Shown piece by piece: positions 1 through 7,459 of a stretch of DNA of 64,000 bases. Within the stretch, counting starts at the first letter, position 1. The number at the start of each line of letters is the position of its first letter. The position numbers and the translations under genes were made by a program. The notes beneath the pieces were generated by a model, which was given only the letters and a program-made list of their open reading frames with translations, was not told the origin of the DNA and made no database searches. The DNA comes from Paraburkholderia sp. UYCP14C (GTDB taxonomy: Bacteria; Pseudomonadota; Gammaproteobacteria; Burkholderiales; Burkholderiaceae), in assembly GCF_004197395.1 (NCBI RefSeq), contig NZ_SELS01000015.1, positions 106,902 to 170,901 on the forward strand, in the 5' to 3' direction.

Positions 1-62
1 GCTTCATGTTCACCTCGGCGACGGCCCTTGTGATCGGGAAGGACGAAAAAGGAGAAGCGTAA
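1..62 (+). CDS. petA: Rieske iron-sulfur subunit of cytochrome bc1, C-terminal end only
   Basis: Only the last 19 codons are present (reading frame from base 3, stop TAA at 60-62). The C-terminal peptide ends in ...VIGKDEKGEA. The stop overlaps the ATG of petB by one base, the tight coupling expected of a petABC operon. The assignment to the Rieske subunit rests on this position immediately before petB and petC. No cluster-binding motif is visible because the rest of the gene is upstream of the window. Confidence 0.8.
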   Translation, partial: FMFTSATALVIGKDEKGEA

Positions 63-1441
63 TGGCGAGCGAACACGAAGTAGAGACGACTGGGCTGGCT
101 GGTTGGATCGACCAGCGCTTCCCGATGACGGCCACGTGGAAGAAACACGTTTCCGAGTACTACGCGCCGAAGAACTTCAACTTCTGGTACTTCTTCGGTT
201 CGCTTGCGTTGCTGGTGCTGGTCAACCAGATCGTCACCGGCATTTTCCTGACGATGAACTACAAGCCCGACGCGACGCTCGCGTTCTCGTCGGTCGAGTA
301 CATCATGCGCGAGGTGCCGTGGGGTTGGCTGATCCGCTACATGCACTCCACAGGCGCGTCGATGTTCTTCGTCGTCGTGTATCTGCACATGTTCCGCGGG
401 CTCATGTACGGCTCGTACCGTAAGCCGCGCGAACTCGTGTGGATTTTCGGCTGCCTGATCTTCCTGTGCCTGATGGCCGAGGCGTTTTTCGGCTACCTGC
501 TGCCGTGGGGCCAGATGTCGTTCTGGGGCGCACAGGTGATCGTGAACCTGTTCTCGGCGATCCCGTTCATCGGGCCGGATCTGTCGCTGTGGATTCGCGG
601 CGACTACGTGGTCTCCGACGTCACGCTGAACCGCTTCTTCGCGTTTCACGTGATCGCGATTCCGCTGGTGCTGGTCGGTCTCGTGATCGCGCACCTGGTC
701 GCGCTGCACGAAGTCGGCTCGAACAACCCGGACGGCATCGAGATCAAGGCGAAGAAAGGTCCGGATGGCGTGCCGCTCGACGGCATTCCGTTCCACCCGT
801 ACTACTCGGTGCACGACTTCATGGGCGTGGCGATCTTCCTGCTGATCTTCGCGGCGATCATCTTCTTCGCGCCGGAAATGGGCGGGTACTTCCTCGAAGC
901 GAACAACTTCGTTCCCGCGAACCCGCTGCAGACGCCGCCTGAAATTGCGCCGGTCTGGTACTTCACCGCTTTTTATGCGATGCTGCGCGCCACTACCGAT
1001 CCATTCAAGATCGTGCTGATGATCGTCATCGCGCTGCTTGGGTTGCTCGCGCTGGTGCGGGCCCGCGGCAAGTGGAAGCTCGGTTTGCCGGTGCTCGCGG
1101 TGCTGGTGATCGTCGCGATGGCGTTCACCGAATCGAAGTTCTGGGGCGTCGTGGTGATGGGCACCGCGGTGATTTCGCTGTTCTTCCTGCCGTGGCTGGA
1201 CCGCTCGCCCGTCAGGTCGATCCGCTACCGGCCGTTCCTCCACAAGGTATTTTTCGGGATCTTCGTGATCGCGTTCCTGACCCTCGGCTTCCTCGGCACT
1301 CGACCGCCATCACCGGCCTCGACGCTGATCGCCCAGATCTGCGCGCTGATCTACTTCGCGTTTTTCCTCGGCATGCCCTTCTGGACGCGGCTTGGCAAGT
1401 TCAAGCAACCGCCGGAACGGGTGCGGTTCAAGCCTCACTAA
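62..1441 (+). CDS. petB: Cytochrome b subunit of the cytochrome bc1 complex
   Basis: 459-residue integral membrane protein that carries two b-type hemes and the Qo and Qi quinone sites of ubiquinol:cytochrome c reductase. The four heme-ligand histidines are visible as H95/H109 in helix B and H196/H211 in helix D. The Qo loop motif is PVWY rather than mitochondrial PEWY, as in many beta/gamma-proteobacterial homologues. The C-terminal third holds several further membrane helices. It overlaps the petA stop by one base and is followed 22 bp later by petC, so it is co-transcribed. The family assignment is secure. Confidence 0.97.
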   Translation: MASEHEVETTGLAGWIDQRFPMTATWKKHVSEYYAPKNFNFWYFFGSLALLVLVNQIVTGIFLTMNYKPDATLAFSSVEYIMREVPWGWLIRYMHSTGASMFFVVVYLHMFRGLMYGSYRKPRELVWIFGCLIFLCLMAEAFFGYLLPWGQMSFWGAQVIVNLFSAIPFIGPDLSLWIRGDYVVSDVTLNRFFAFHVIAIPLVLVGLVIAHLVALHEVGSNNPDGIEIKAKKGPDGVPLDGIPFHPYYSVHDFMGVAIFLLIFAAIIFFAPEMGGYFLEANNFVPANPLQTPPEIAPVWYFTAFYAMLRATTDPFKIVLMIVIALLGLLALVRARGKWKLGLPVLAVLVIVAMAFTESKFWGVVVMGTAVISLFFLPWLDRSPVRSIRYRPFLHKVFFGIFVIAFLTLGFLGTRPPSPASTLIAQICALIYFAFFLGMPFWTRLGKFKQPPERVRFKPH

Positions 1442-1463
1442 TCGCGAGCCAGGAGAACAGAAG

Positions 1464-2219
1464 ATGAAAAAACTGCTTTCGATGTGCGCGCTGGTCGGCG
1501 CAACCGTGCTTGCGCTGTTAGCCGCCCCGGTCCACGCGGACGAGAATTTCCCGCTCGACCGCGCGCCGGACAACACGAACAATTTCGCTTCTTTGCAGCG
1601 CGGCGCGCAATTGTTTGTAAACTACTGCCTGAATTGCCACAGCGCGAACCTGATGCGCTACAACCGCCTGACCGATCTCGGCATCACGCCGACCGAAATT
1701 CAGGCGAACCTGCTGTTCACCACCGACAAGGTCGGCAACACGATGACCGTGGCGATGCGCCCGGATGACGCGAAAGCGTGGTTCGGCGCGACGCCGCCGG
1801 ATCTGTCGGTGGAGGCGCGGGCGCGCGGCACGGACTGGCTGTACACGTATCTGCGCAGTTTTTACCGCGACGATACGCGGCCGACCGGCTGGAACAATCT
1901 GGTGTACGAAAACGTGAGCATGCCTCACGTGCTGTGGCAGCTTCAGGGGCAGCGGGCGGCGAAATTCGGGGATGAAACCGACGAAAAAACCGGCGAAACG
2001 GTACACAAATTCCTCGGCTTCCAGCAACTGACTCCGGGGACGGTGTCGCCGGTAGATTATGATTCTGCTGTGGCCGACCTCGTGTCGTACCTGTCATGGA
2101 TGTCCGAACCGACGCAGCAAACCCGCAAGCAACTTGGCGTGTGGGTGCTGTTGTTCCTCGGTATCCTGAGCTTTTTCGCCTGGCGACTGAACGCCGCGTA
2201 CTGGAAACATATCAAATAA
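1464..2219 (+). CDS. petC: Cytochrome c1 subunit of the bc1 complex
   Basis: 251-residue membrane-anchored c-type cytochrome that accepts electrons from the Rieske protein and passes them to soluble cytochrome c. Features in order: an N-terminal signal sequence (hydrophobic to about residue 25, then the mature start ADENFP), heme-binding CLNCH at 55-59, and a C-terminal anchor helix (GVWVLLFLGILSFF). The ATG at 1464 is preferred over an in-frame upstream start at 1392. It has an AGGAG ribosome site and begins directly with the signal peptide, whereas the longer version would run through the petB stop. Confidence 0.96.
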   Translation: MKKLLSMCALVGATVLALLAAPVHADENFPLDRAPDNTNNFASLQRGAQLFVNYCLNCHSANLMRYNRLTDLGITPTEIQANLLFTTDKVGNTMTVAMRPDDAKAWFGATPPDLSVEARARGTDWLYTYLRSFYRDDTRPTGWNNLVYENVSMPHVLWQLQGQRAAKFGDETDEKTGETVHKFLGFQQLTPGTVSPVDYDSAVADLVSYLSWMSEPTQQTRKQLGVWVLLFLGILSFFAWRLNAAYWKHIK

Positions 2220-2314
2220 TCACGCCGCTACACGGCGTGGGGCCGGCGCCAGGAAAGACCTGCTGAACGGTTTTTCCGCGTGCTGGCCCTTCAGCTTTTT
2301 GAGGAAACGTAAAC

Positions 2315-2926
2315 ATGATGGTTCTGTATTCCGGCACTACTTGCCCGTTCTCCCAGCGTTGCCGGCTGGTGTTGTTCGAAAAGGGCATGGACTTCGAGAT
2401 CCGCGACGTCGACCTGTTCAACAAGCCGGAAGACATCGCCGTGATGAATCCGTATGGTCAGGTGCCGATTCTCGTCGAACGGGACCTGATTCTGTACGAA
2501 TCGAACATCATCAACGAGTACATCGACGAGCGCTTCCCGCACCCGCAGCTGATGCCGGCCGATCCGGTGCAGCGCGCGCGGGCCCGCCTGTTCCTGCTCA
2601 ACTTCGAGAAAGAGCTGTTCGTCCACGTCGGCACGCTCGAAAACGAGAAGGGCAAGGCTGCTGAGAAGAATCACGAGAAGGCGCGCCTCGCGATCCGCGA
2701 TCGCCTGACGCAGCTCGCGCCGATCTTCCTGAAGAACAAGTACATGCTTGGCGAAGAGTTCTCGATGCTCGACGTCGCGATCGCACCGCTCTTGTGGCGC
2801 CTCGACCATTACGGTATCGAGCTGTCGAAGAACGCCGCGCCGCTGATGAAGTACGCCGAGCGCATTTTCAGCCGCCCGGCCTATATCGAAGCGCTGACGC
2901 CGTCGGAAAAGGTGATGCGTCGTTGA
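2315..2926 (+). CDS. sspA: Stringent starvation protein A (GST-fold transcription factor)
   Basis: 203-residue protein with an N-terminal thioredoxin-like domain (CPFSQRCRLVL near residue 10) and a C-terminal all-helical GST domain, the SspA architecture. SspA associates with RNA polymerase under starvation and acid stress. It lies directly downstream of petC and upstream of sspB, an order conserved across beta-proteobacteria. The start is the first of two adjacent codons in ATGATG, preceded by GAGGAAA. The CPFS motif is part of the SspA fold and does not imply transferase activity. Confidence 0.94.
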   Translation: MMVLYSGTTCPFSQRCRLVLFEKGMDFEIRDVDLFNKPEDIAVMNPYGQVPILVERDLILYESNIINEYIDERFPHPQLMPADPVQRARARLFLLNFEKELFVHVGTLENEKGKAAEKNHEKARLAIRDRLTQLAPIFLKNKYMLGEEFSMLDVAIAPLLWRLDHYGIELSKNAAPLMKYAERIFSRPAYIEALTPSEKVMRR

Positions 2927-2937
2927 GTTTGGCTTTG

Positions 2938-2982
2938 GCGCGCGGGCGCCGCATCGTTTTGATGCGCGCCCGCGCCCGCAAG
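2938..2982. repeat. GC-rich hairpin between sspA and sspB
   Basis: The segment begins with GCGCGGGCGC and ends with GCGCCCGCGC, enclosing a CGCATC/GATGCG inner stem around a T-rich loop. It ends about 10 bp before the sspB start and has no T tail, so it is more likely an mRNA processing or stability element than a terminator. This is inferred from base pairing only. Confidence 0.5.
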
Positions 2983-2992
2983 AGGACTGTTG

Positions 2993-3496
2993 ATGCAAGA
3001 GATTTCCACGAAGCCTTATCTGCTGCGCGCGCTCTACGAGTGGTGCACGGATAACGGCTACACACCGCACATCGCGGTCCGCGTCGACAATCAGACGCGC
3101 GTGCCGCGTCAGTTCGTGCGCGACAACGAGATCGTGTTGAACATCAGCTTCGAGGCGACCAGCCAGCTGCAGATGGGCAACGAGTGGATCGAGTTCAACG
3201 CGCGGTTTTCCGGCAAGTCGCACAAGATCGAAGTGCCGGTCGCCAATATTCTCGCGATCTACGCGCGCGAAAACGGCCAGGGCATGGCGTTCCCGGTCGA
3301 ATCGGCGGGCGGTGAGGCGCAGGATTCGGGCGCGGATGCCGCGGACGAAACCGACACGCCTACGGCCCCGCACGCTGTCGAGACCGCGCCGGCCGACCCG
3401 GCCCTGTCCACCGAGGCTGACGCCGACGACAAACCGCAGCCCGACGACGATGGCTCGAAAGGCGGCGGAAGGGCTCGCCTTAAGATCGTGAAATGA
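2993..3496 (+). CDS. sspB: ClpXP specificity-enhancing factor SspB
   Basis: 167-residue adaptor that tethers ssrA-tagged proteins to ClpXP. The N-terminal ~105 residues form the substrate-binding domain (start MQEISTKPYLLRALYEW, with the conserved R-V-D-N and VPRQFV stretch). The C-terminal part is a long acidic, low-complexity Ala/Asp/Pro/Thr linker. It ends in a basic tail (RARLKIVK), the ClpX-docking element expected of SspB. The ATG at 2993 is preferred to the TTG one codon earlier. It follows sspA with a GC-rich hairpin between them. Confidence 0.95.
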   Translation: MQEISTKPYLLRALYEWCTDNGYTPHIAVRVDNQTRVPRQFVRDNEIVLNISFEATSQLQMGNEWIEFNARFSGKSHKIEVPVANILAIYARENGQGMAFPVESAGGEAQDSGADAADETDTPTAPHAVETAPADPALSTEADADDKPQPDDDGSKGGGRARLKIVK

Positions 3497-3515
3497 AGTA
3501 GAATCACGGCCTCAT

Positions 3516-3591
3516 GCCGGCTTAGCTCATCAGGTAGAGCGCTTGACTTGTAATCATGAGGTGGCGGGTTCGAGTCCTGCAGCCGGCACCA
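3516..3591 (+). tRNA. tRNA-Thr (anticodon TGT)
   Basis: A 76-nt cloverleaf with encoded CCA. The acceptor GCCGGCT pairs with AGCCGGC, the D arm is GCTC/GAGC, the anticodon loop is CTTGTAA with anticodon TGT, and the T arm is GCGGG-TTCGAGT-CCTGC. The anticodon stem CTTGA/TCATG contains a T-T mismatch at positions 28:42; all other stems pair, with one G-T in the T stem. Confidence 0.97.
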
Positions 3592-3625
3592 GATTGCGTT
3601 ATCAGCAGTAACTGGTAATGCTGGA

Positions 3626-3665
3626 AAACCCCGTCGAAGCACACGTTTCGGCGGGGTTTTTCTTT
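3626..3665. terminator. Bidirectional intrinsic terminator after tRNA-Thr
   Basis: A CCCCG...CGGGG stem with an inner TCGAA/TTCGG pairing, flanked by AAAA on the left and TTTTTCTTTTC on the right. It can stop transcripts from the tRNA on the plus strand and from the minus-strand SDR gene that ends at 3688. Confidence 0.85.
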
Positions 3666-3687
3666 TCTTGGCGTACGAACCGCCGAG

Positions 3688-4458
3688 CTAGATCGATTTG
3701 ACCTCGCCGCCGTCCATCCGCAACGTCGAGCCGGTCATCCAACGTGCCGCGGGCGACACGACGAAAGCCATCAGCTCCGCGATCTCCTCGGCCGTGCCAT
3801 AGCGCGAGATGCCTGCTTCGGCGGGAAACTTCGCGGTCGCCTCTTCGACGCTCATGCCATGCAACGGCGCCCAATGCTCGAGGTACGAGTGGCGTCGGCC
3901 GGTCATCACCGCTCCGGGCAGCACGCTATTGACCTGTACGCCATCCGCGATGCCGCGATCCGAAAAGGCCTTGGCGAGCGCTACGATCGCCGCGTTGATC
4001 GTGCCGACCGCCGCATATGGCGCTTTCGGGAACAGCGCCGAGTTGCCGGACATCAGCACGACCGACCCCGCGCTTGCCTTCAACGCGGGCCACGCCGCCA
4101 CCGTTAGCCGGCGCGCGCCGTGCAGCTTCAGCGCCAGTCCTTGATCCCATTGCTGATCGGTCATTTCGAGGATGTCGATCTGCGGCACCGCGCCGGCGAT
4201 GTTGAGCAACGCGTCGATTTTCCCGAACGCCGCCAGAGTGCGCACGACGACTTGCCCAGCAGCATCGGGCTCCGACAGATCGACATCGACGACGAGCGCT
4301 TTCGCGCCGGCCTGCTCGACGTGAGACGCCGTCTCGTCGAGATTGGGCCGATTGCGCGCGACCAGCACGATCGAATCAAAATCCCGCGCCAATCTGATGG
4401 CGGTGGCGCGTCCGATGCCTTGGCTCGCGCCGGTCACGATAGCAACTCTGCTCGACAT
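3688..4458 (-). CDS. Short-chain dehydrogenase/reductase family protein with altered catalytic tetrad
   Basis: 256-residue Rossmann protein with the NAD(P)-binding TGASQGIG motif (residues 9-16) and the structural NIAG motif (N87). The usual Asn-Ser-Tyr-Lys tetrad is incomplete. Ser137 and Tyr148 are present, but the Lys expected four residues after Tyr is Gly152 (YAAVG), and the Asn position near 111 is Lys. The start at 4458 has GGAGA at good spacing; an in-frame start at 4530 would add 24 residues with no SDR character. It appears to be the last gene of a minus-strand group with the two hydrolases upstream. The substrate is unknown. Confidence 0.85.
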   Translation of the reverse strand: MSSRVAIVTGASQGIGRATAIRLARDFDSIVLVARNRPNLDETASHVEQAGAKALVVDVDLSEPDAAGQVVVRTLAAFGKIDALLNIAGAVPQIDILEMTDQQWDQGLALKLHGARRLTVAAWPALKASAGSVVLMSGNSALFPKAPYAAVGTINAAIVALAKAFSDRGIADGVQVNSVLPGAVMTGRRHSYLEHWAPLHGMSVEEATAKFPAEAGISRYGTAEEIAELMAFVVSPAARWMTGSTLRMDGGEVKSI

Positions 4459-4526
4459 TTCGCTTCTCCTGAAGGATAGGGGGCTGGGCTGGCAACGGCC
4501 GTGGGTATCACCAGGCGTTCCCGGAA

Positions 4527-5381
4527 TCAACGGCCAAGAAACTCGCGGATCGCCGCGGCGATCTCGTCCGCATGCGTTTCAAGCGCGAAGTGGCCCGTAT
4601 CGAGAAACTGCACCTGCGCATCAGGCAGATCACGCCTGAACGCCTCGGCGCCAGCCGGCAGAAAGAACGGATCGTTCTTCCCCCACACGGCCAGCAGCGG
4701 CGGTCGATGGGTGCGGAAATACTCCTGAAACGCCGGGTAGAGCTCGACGTTGTGGCGATAGTCGCGGAACAGATCGAGCTGGACCTCGTCGGCGCCAGGG
4801 CGGCGCAGGTAGAAGTCGTCGAGCGAGTAGCCGTCCGGCGATACCGATGCCGTATCCGGCACGCCATGCGTGTACTGCCACACGGTTGTCTGATAGGCGA
4901 GCAGTGCGCGCAACGCTTCGCGATTGGCCGGCGACGCGTCCCGCCAGTAGGCGCGAATCGGGTTCCAGCCGTCGCTGAGCCCTTCTTCGTAGGCGTTGCC
5001 GTTCTGCGAGACGATCGCTGTGATCCGCTCGGGATGCTCGAGCGCCAGCCGGAAGCCAGTCGGCGCGCCGTAGTCGAAAACATAGACGGCAAAGTGCTCA
5101 AACCCGATCACCTCCGTAAATCGGCCGATCACTGCCGCCAGGTTGGCGAACGTGTAGGCAAAGCTCTCGCGCGCGGGCATGTCGGACTGTCCGAAGCCGG
5201 GCAGATCCGGCGCGACGATGTGAAAACGGTCGGCGAGCCGCGGGATCAGCTCGCGAAACATATGGCTGGAACTTGGAAAACCGTGCAGCAGCAGGAGCTT
5301 CGGGGCGTCCTCGCGGCCGGCGTGACGATAGAACACCTTGAAACCGTCGACGTCGGCATGGCGATAGATGATGGGGTGCAT
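4527..5381 (-). CDS. Alpha/beta hydrolase, haloalkane dehalogenase/epoxide hydrolase-like
   Basis: 284 residues. The oxyanion-hole motif HGFP is at 33-36. The nucleophile elbow is FDYGAP with Asp103, the Asp nucleophile that separates dehalogenases and epoxide hydrolases from Ser esterases. The acid is in GKNDPF (Asp237) and the general base in DTGHF (His264). A cap domain (about 130-215) contains WRDAS and YLRRPGA. The triad is intact, so this member should be active, but dehalogenase and epoxide hydrolase cannot be separated from sequence alone. It lies 68 bp upstream of the SDR gene on the same strand. Confidence 0.88.
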   Translation of the reverse strand: MHPIIYRHADVDGFKVFYRHAGREDAPKLLLLHGFPSSSHMFRELIPRLADRFHIVAPDLPGFGQSDMPARESFAYTFANLAAVIGRFTEVIGFEHFAVYVFDYGAPTGFRLALEHPERITAIVSQNGNAYEEGLSDGWNPIRAYWRDASPANREALRALLAYQTTVWQYTHGVPDTASVSPDGYSLDDFYLRRPGADEVQLDLFRDYRHNVELYPAFQEYFRTHRPPLLAVWGKNDPFFLPAGAEAFRRDLPDAQVQFLDTGHFALETHADEIAAAIREFLGR

Positions 5382-5479
5382 GATGACTCTCCGTGCGAAA
5401 AATGGCGTGGATGGTGGATGTGCATACGAACGCGTGATGTGGCCGCTGACATCACGCAGGTCTCACGCGATGACGAGGC

Positions 5480-6175
5480 TCAGCCGGCCGAGACCGCCTG
5501 CGCCGCCTCGACGATGACCTCGACGACGGCGTCGGGCGCGGTAACGCTCGGCGTGTGATCGACGTCGAAGGTGTGGATGCGTGCGCCCATGCGCTGGGCG
5601 GTCGAACGCTGGGTGTCGGGGGCGATCATCCGATCCTGCGCGGCGACCAGGAACCAGCTCGGCAGGTCTTTCCACAGTGGCCGTCCGACGGGTTCGCCGA
5701 TGCACGCGGCCGCGATCGGACGCTGTATCGCAGCGAGCACGCTCGCTTCGCGCGCAGTCGCTTGATGCGCAAACGCACTGGCGAACGCGTCGCGTGGAAG
5801 CCATACCAGGCCGTCGCGATCGGGCGCGAGGGTCGGCGCTTGCGGATGCGCTTCACCGCGGTAGAACACGTCGGCCACGGTTTCGCCTTCGTCGGGCGCC
5901 AACGCCGCGACGTACACCAACGCCTTCACGTTTGCGGCACGCACGGATCCGATCACCGCGCCCGCGTACGCATGCCCGACCAGCACGACGGGTCCCTCGA
6001 TTCGCGCGAGCGAGCGCTCGAGCGCGGCCGTGTCGTCGCCGAGCGACGTCAGCGGCAAGGGCGCCGCGACCGCATCGATAGGCCGGTCGGCGAGCCGCTC
6101 GATGACCCGGCTCCAACTCGACCCGTCTGCCCATGCGCCATGCACGAGTACGACGTTCACGTTGCGAAGAGACAT
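5480..6175 (-). CDS. EstC-like alpha/beta hydrolase lacking the nucleophile serine
   Basis: 231 residues with the family's N-terminal LVHGAWADGSSW oxyanion motif. The acid and base regions (AAQDRMIAPD and VDHTPS) are conserved. The nucleophile elbow, normally G-H-S-Y-G-G, reads G-H-A-Y-A-G at 67-72. The catalytic Ser is therefore Ala69 and the codon is clearly GCG. The protein may be non-hydrolytic, a ligand-binding pseudo-enzyme, or use another nucleophile. It is the first gene of the minus-strand group and is divergent from the CGNR regulator. Confidence 0.85.
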   Translation of the reverse strand: MSLRNVNVVLVHGAWADGSSWSRVIERLADRPIDAVAAPLPLTSLGDDTAALERSLARIEGPVVLVGHAYAGAVIGSVRAANVKALVYVAALAPDEGETVADVFYRGEAHPQAPTLAPDRDGLVWLPRDAFASAFAHQATAREASVLAAIQRPIAAACIGEPVGRPLWKDLPSWFLVAAQDRMIAPDTQRSTAQRMGARIHTFDVDHTPSVTAPDAVVEVIVEAAQAVSAG

Positions 6176-6244
6176 GTTGTTGCTCCTTTGAGCGAAGAAA
6201 AGGCTCGGCTGAGGCGCCGAAATGGAATGCGGCTGTTGTTTTTT

Positions 6245-6317
6245 GTAACCTGATAAATGTGTTTTTACAGGTTACTAATGGCGTGTGTAACTTGTCAAGG
6301 ATGATTTTGATGGTTAC
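6245..6317. promoter_or_regulatory. Inverted and direct repeats in the divergent hydrolase/CGNR promoter region
   Basis: GTAACCTG at 6245-6252 is mirrored exactly by CAGGTTAC at 6268-6275. Near-copies GTAACTTG (6287-6294) and GGTTAC (6312-6317) follow. The region is much more AT-rich than its flanks. Several half-sites between a regulator gene and its divergent target suggest an operator for the CGNR protein. This is inference from arrangement only. Confidence 0.5.
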
Positions 6318-6353
6318 GATGAAGCCATGATCATCAGTTCCGTCACTTGAAAA

Positions 6354-6977
6354 ATGGACTACCGCCAGATTCCCGCGCTGTTCGTGGCCGACGCACCGGG
6401 CCTCGATTTCCTGAACTCGGTGGCCACTCCCGTGGATGAGCAAATCGACTGGATCGTCGACGGTGCGGGCTTGCTGGACTGGCTGGAGCAGGCCGGCATG
6501 GTGCCGGCCGACGCGCTCGCTGAAATGCGAGAGCGGTTTGCATCGGCTGAGCTCGACGTCATGGCGGCTCAGGCGCGCGAGCTGCGCGAGTGGTTCAGGC
6601 GTTTCGTCAACGCGAGCAAAGGGCGGCCGCTCACGGCCGGAGACTTGGGCGAACTCGAACCATTGAACCGATTGCTCGAGCGGGACGAACGATACGGCGC
6701 ACTCGTTCCAGGGGAGGACGCAGCATTCGAATTGCGCGAGCGACGCAGGTGGAAGTCGCCCGAATCGTTGCTGATGCCGATCGCGGAAGCCTTGGCGAGG
6801 CTGGTTTGCGACGAGGACTTCACGCAGGTGAAAGCGTGCGAAGGTCCGCGGTGCACGCTGCTGTTTGCCGACCACACGCGTGGACACGCGCGGCGCTGGT
6901 GCAGCATGGCGGTCTGCGGCAATCGCGCGAAAGTCGCGGCGCACCGCAAGCGGCGCAAGGACCTGCAGGACGCTTGA
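6354..6977 (+). CDS. CGNR zinc-finger (ABATE-type) transcriptional regulator
   Basis: 207 residues. The N-terminal ~150 form the stress-induced ABATE ligand-type domain (start MDYRQIPALF...GLDFLNSV). The C-terminal CGNR finger has zinc ligands C162, C167, C183 and C188, the signature CGNR at 188-191 and a basic tail (HRKRRK). Proteins of this type are presumed one-component regulators. The gene is divergent from the EstC-like gene, with candidate operator repeats between. The ATG has no clear Shine-Dalgarno sequence. Confidence 0.88.
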   Translation: MDYRQIPALFVADAPGLDFLNSVATPVDEQIDWIVDGAGLLDWLEQAGMVPADALAEMRERFASAELDVMAAQARELREWFRRFVNASKGRPLTAGDLGELEPLNRLLERDERYGALVPGEDAAFELRERRRWKSPESLLMPIAEALARLVCDEDFTQVKACEGPRCTLLFADHTRGHARRWCSMAVCGNRAKVAAHRKRRKDLQDA

Positions 6978-7118
6978 TGCCTGTTGCCAGACCCGCCTGA
7001 GATTGCGGCGGTGTCGTGCGCGGACCGGCACGACATCAGGCTTCGGCTCACCGACGAGGTGCGTGTCTCGTTGCCGCCCATCCCACCGAAACCAGACGCC
7101 GGCATTTGGCGAGAACCC

Positions 7119-7156
7119 CAAACCCCGTGAAGCCAATGGCTTCGCGGGGTTTTCTT
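7119..7156 (+). terminator. Intrinsic terminator downstream of the CGNR gene
   Basis: An ACCCCGTGAAGCC / GGCTTCGCGGGGT stem with a three-base AAT loop (7122-7150), followed by TTTCTTT. It sits in the 482-bp gap between the CGNR gene and the GH28 gene. Confidence 0.88.
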
Positions 7157-7459
7157 TATCGTGCGGAGCGAGTCCCTCGGTACGCCGCGCGATAGCGGCG
7201 GCACGCCATTCATTACGAAAACTTTTCGCGAAAGTTATCGTATGTCTTACATCACGTACGAGGCAAGGGAAAACACGTATACCCCGTATTTGTGGGGTGA
7301 AACGAAAATTCCGGCTACAAAATGCGACTGTTCGGCGACTTTCCTACTAACGCAAACGCCGACTATTTGTACGTCGTCTTACAAGATGACATTAAGGATA
7401 TCCGCACGCGCAATTCGCGGCGTGCGTGCAACCACAAAGCAACGGGAGACGATGGTTTT
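7157..7459 (+). promoter_or_regulatory. AT-rich upstream region of the GH28 gene
   Basis: About 300 bp without a convincing gene, notably less GC-rich than its surroundings. It contains a short inverted repeat ACTTT-TCGCG-AAAGT (7221-7235). At 7452 there is a four-codon ORF (ATG GTT TTA TGA) whose stop overlaps the GH28 ATG as ATGA. The Shine-Dalgarno-like GGGAG at 7444-7448 lies between the two possible starts. No confident sigma-70 promoter was identified by eye. Confidence 0.4.
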
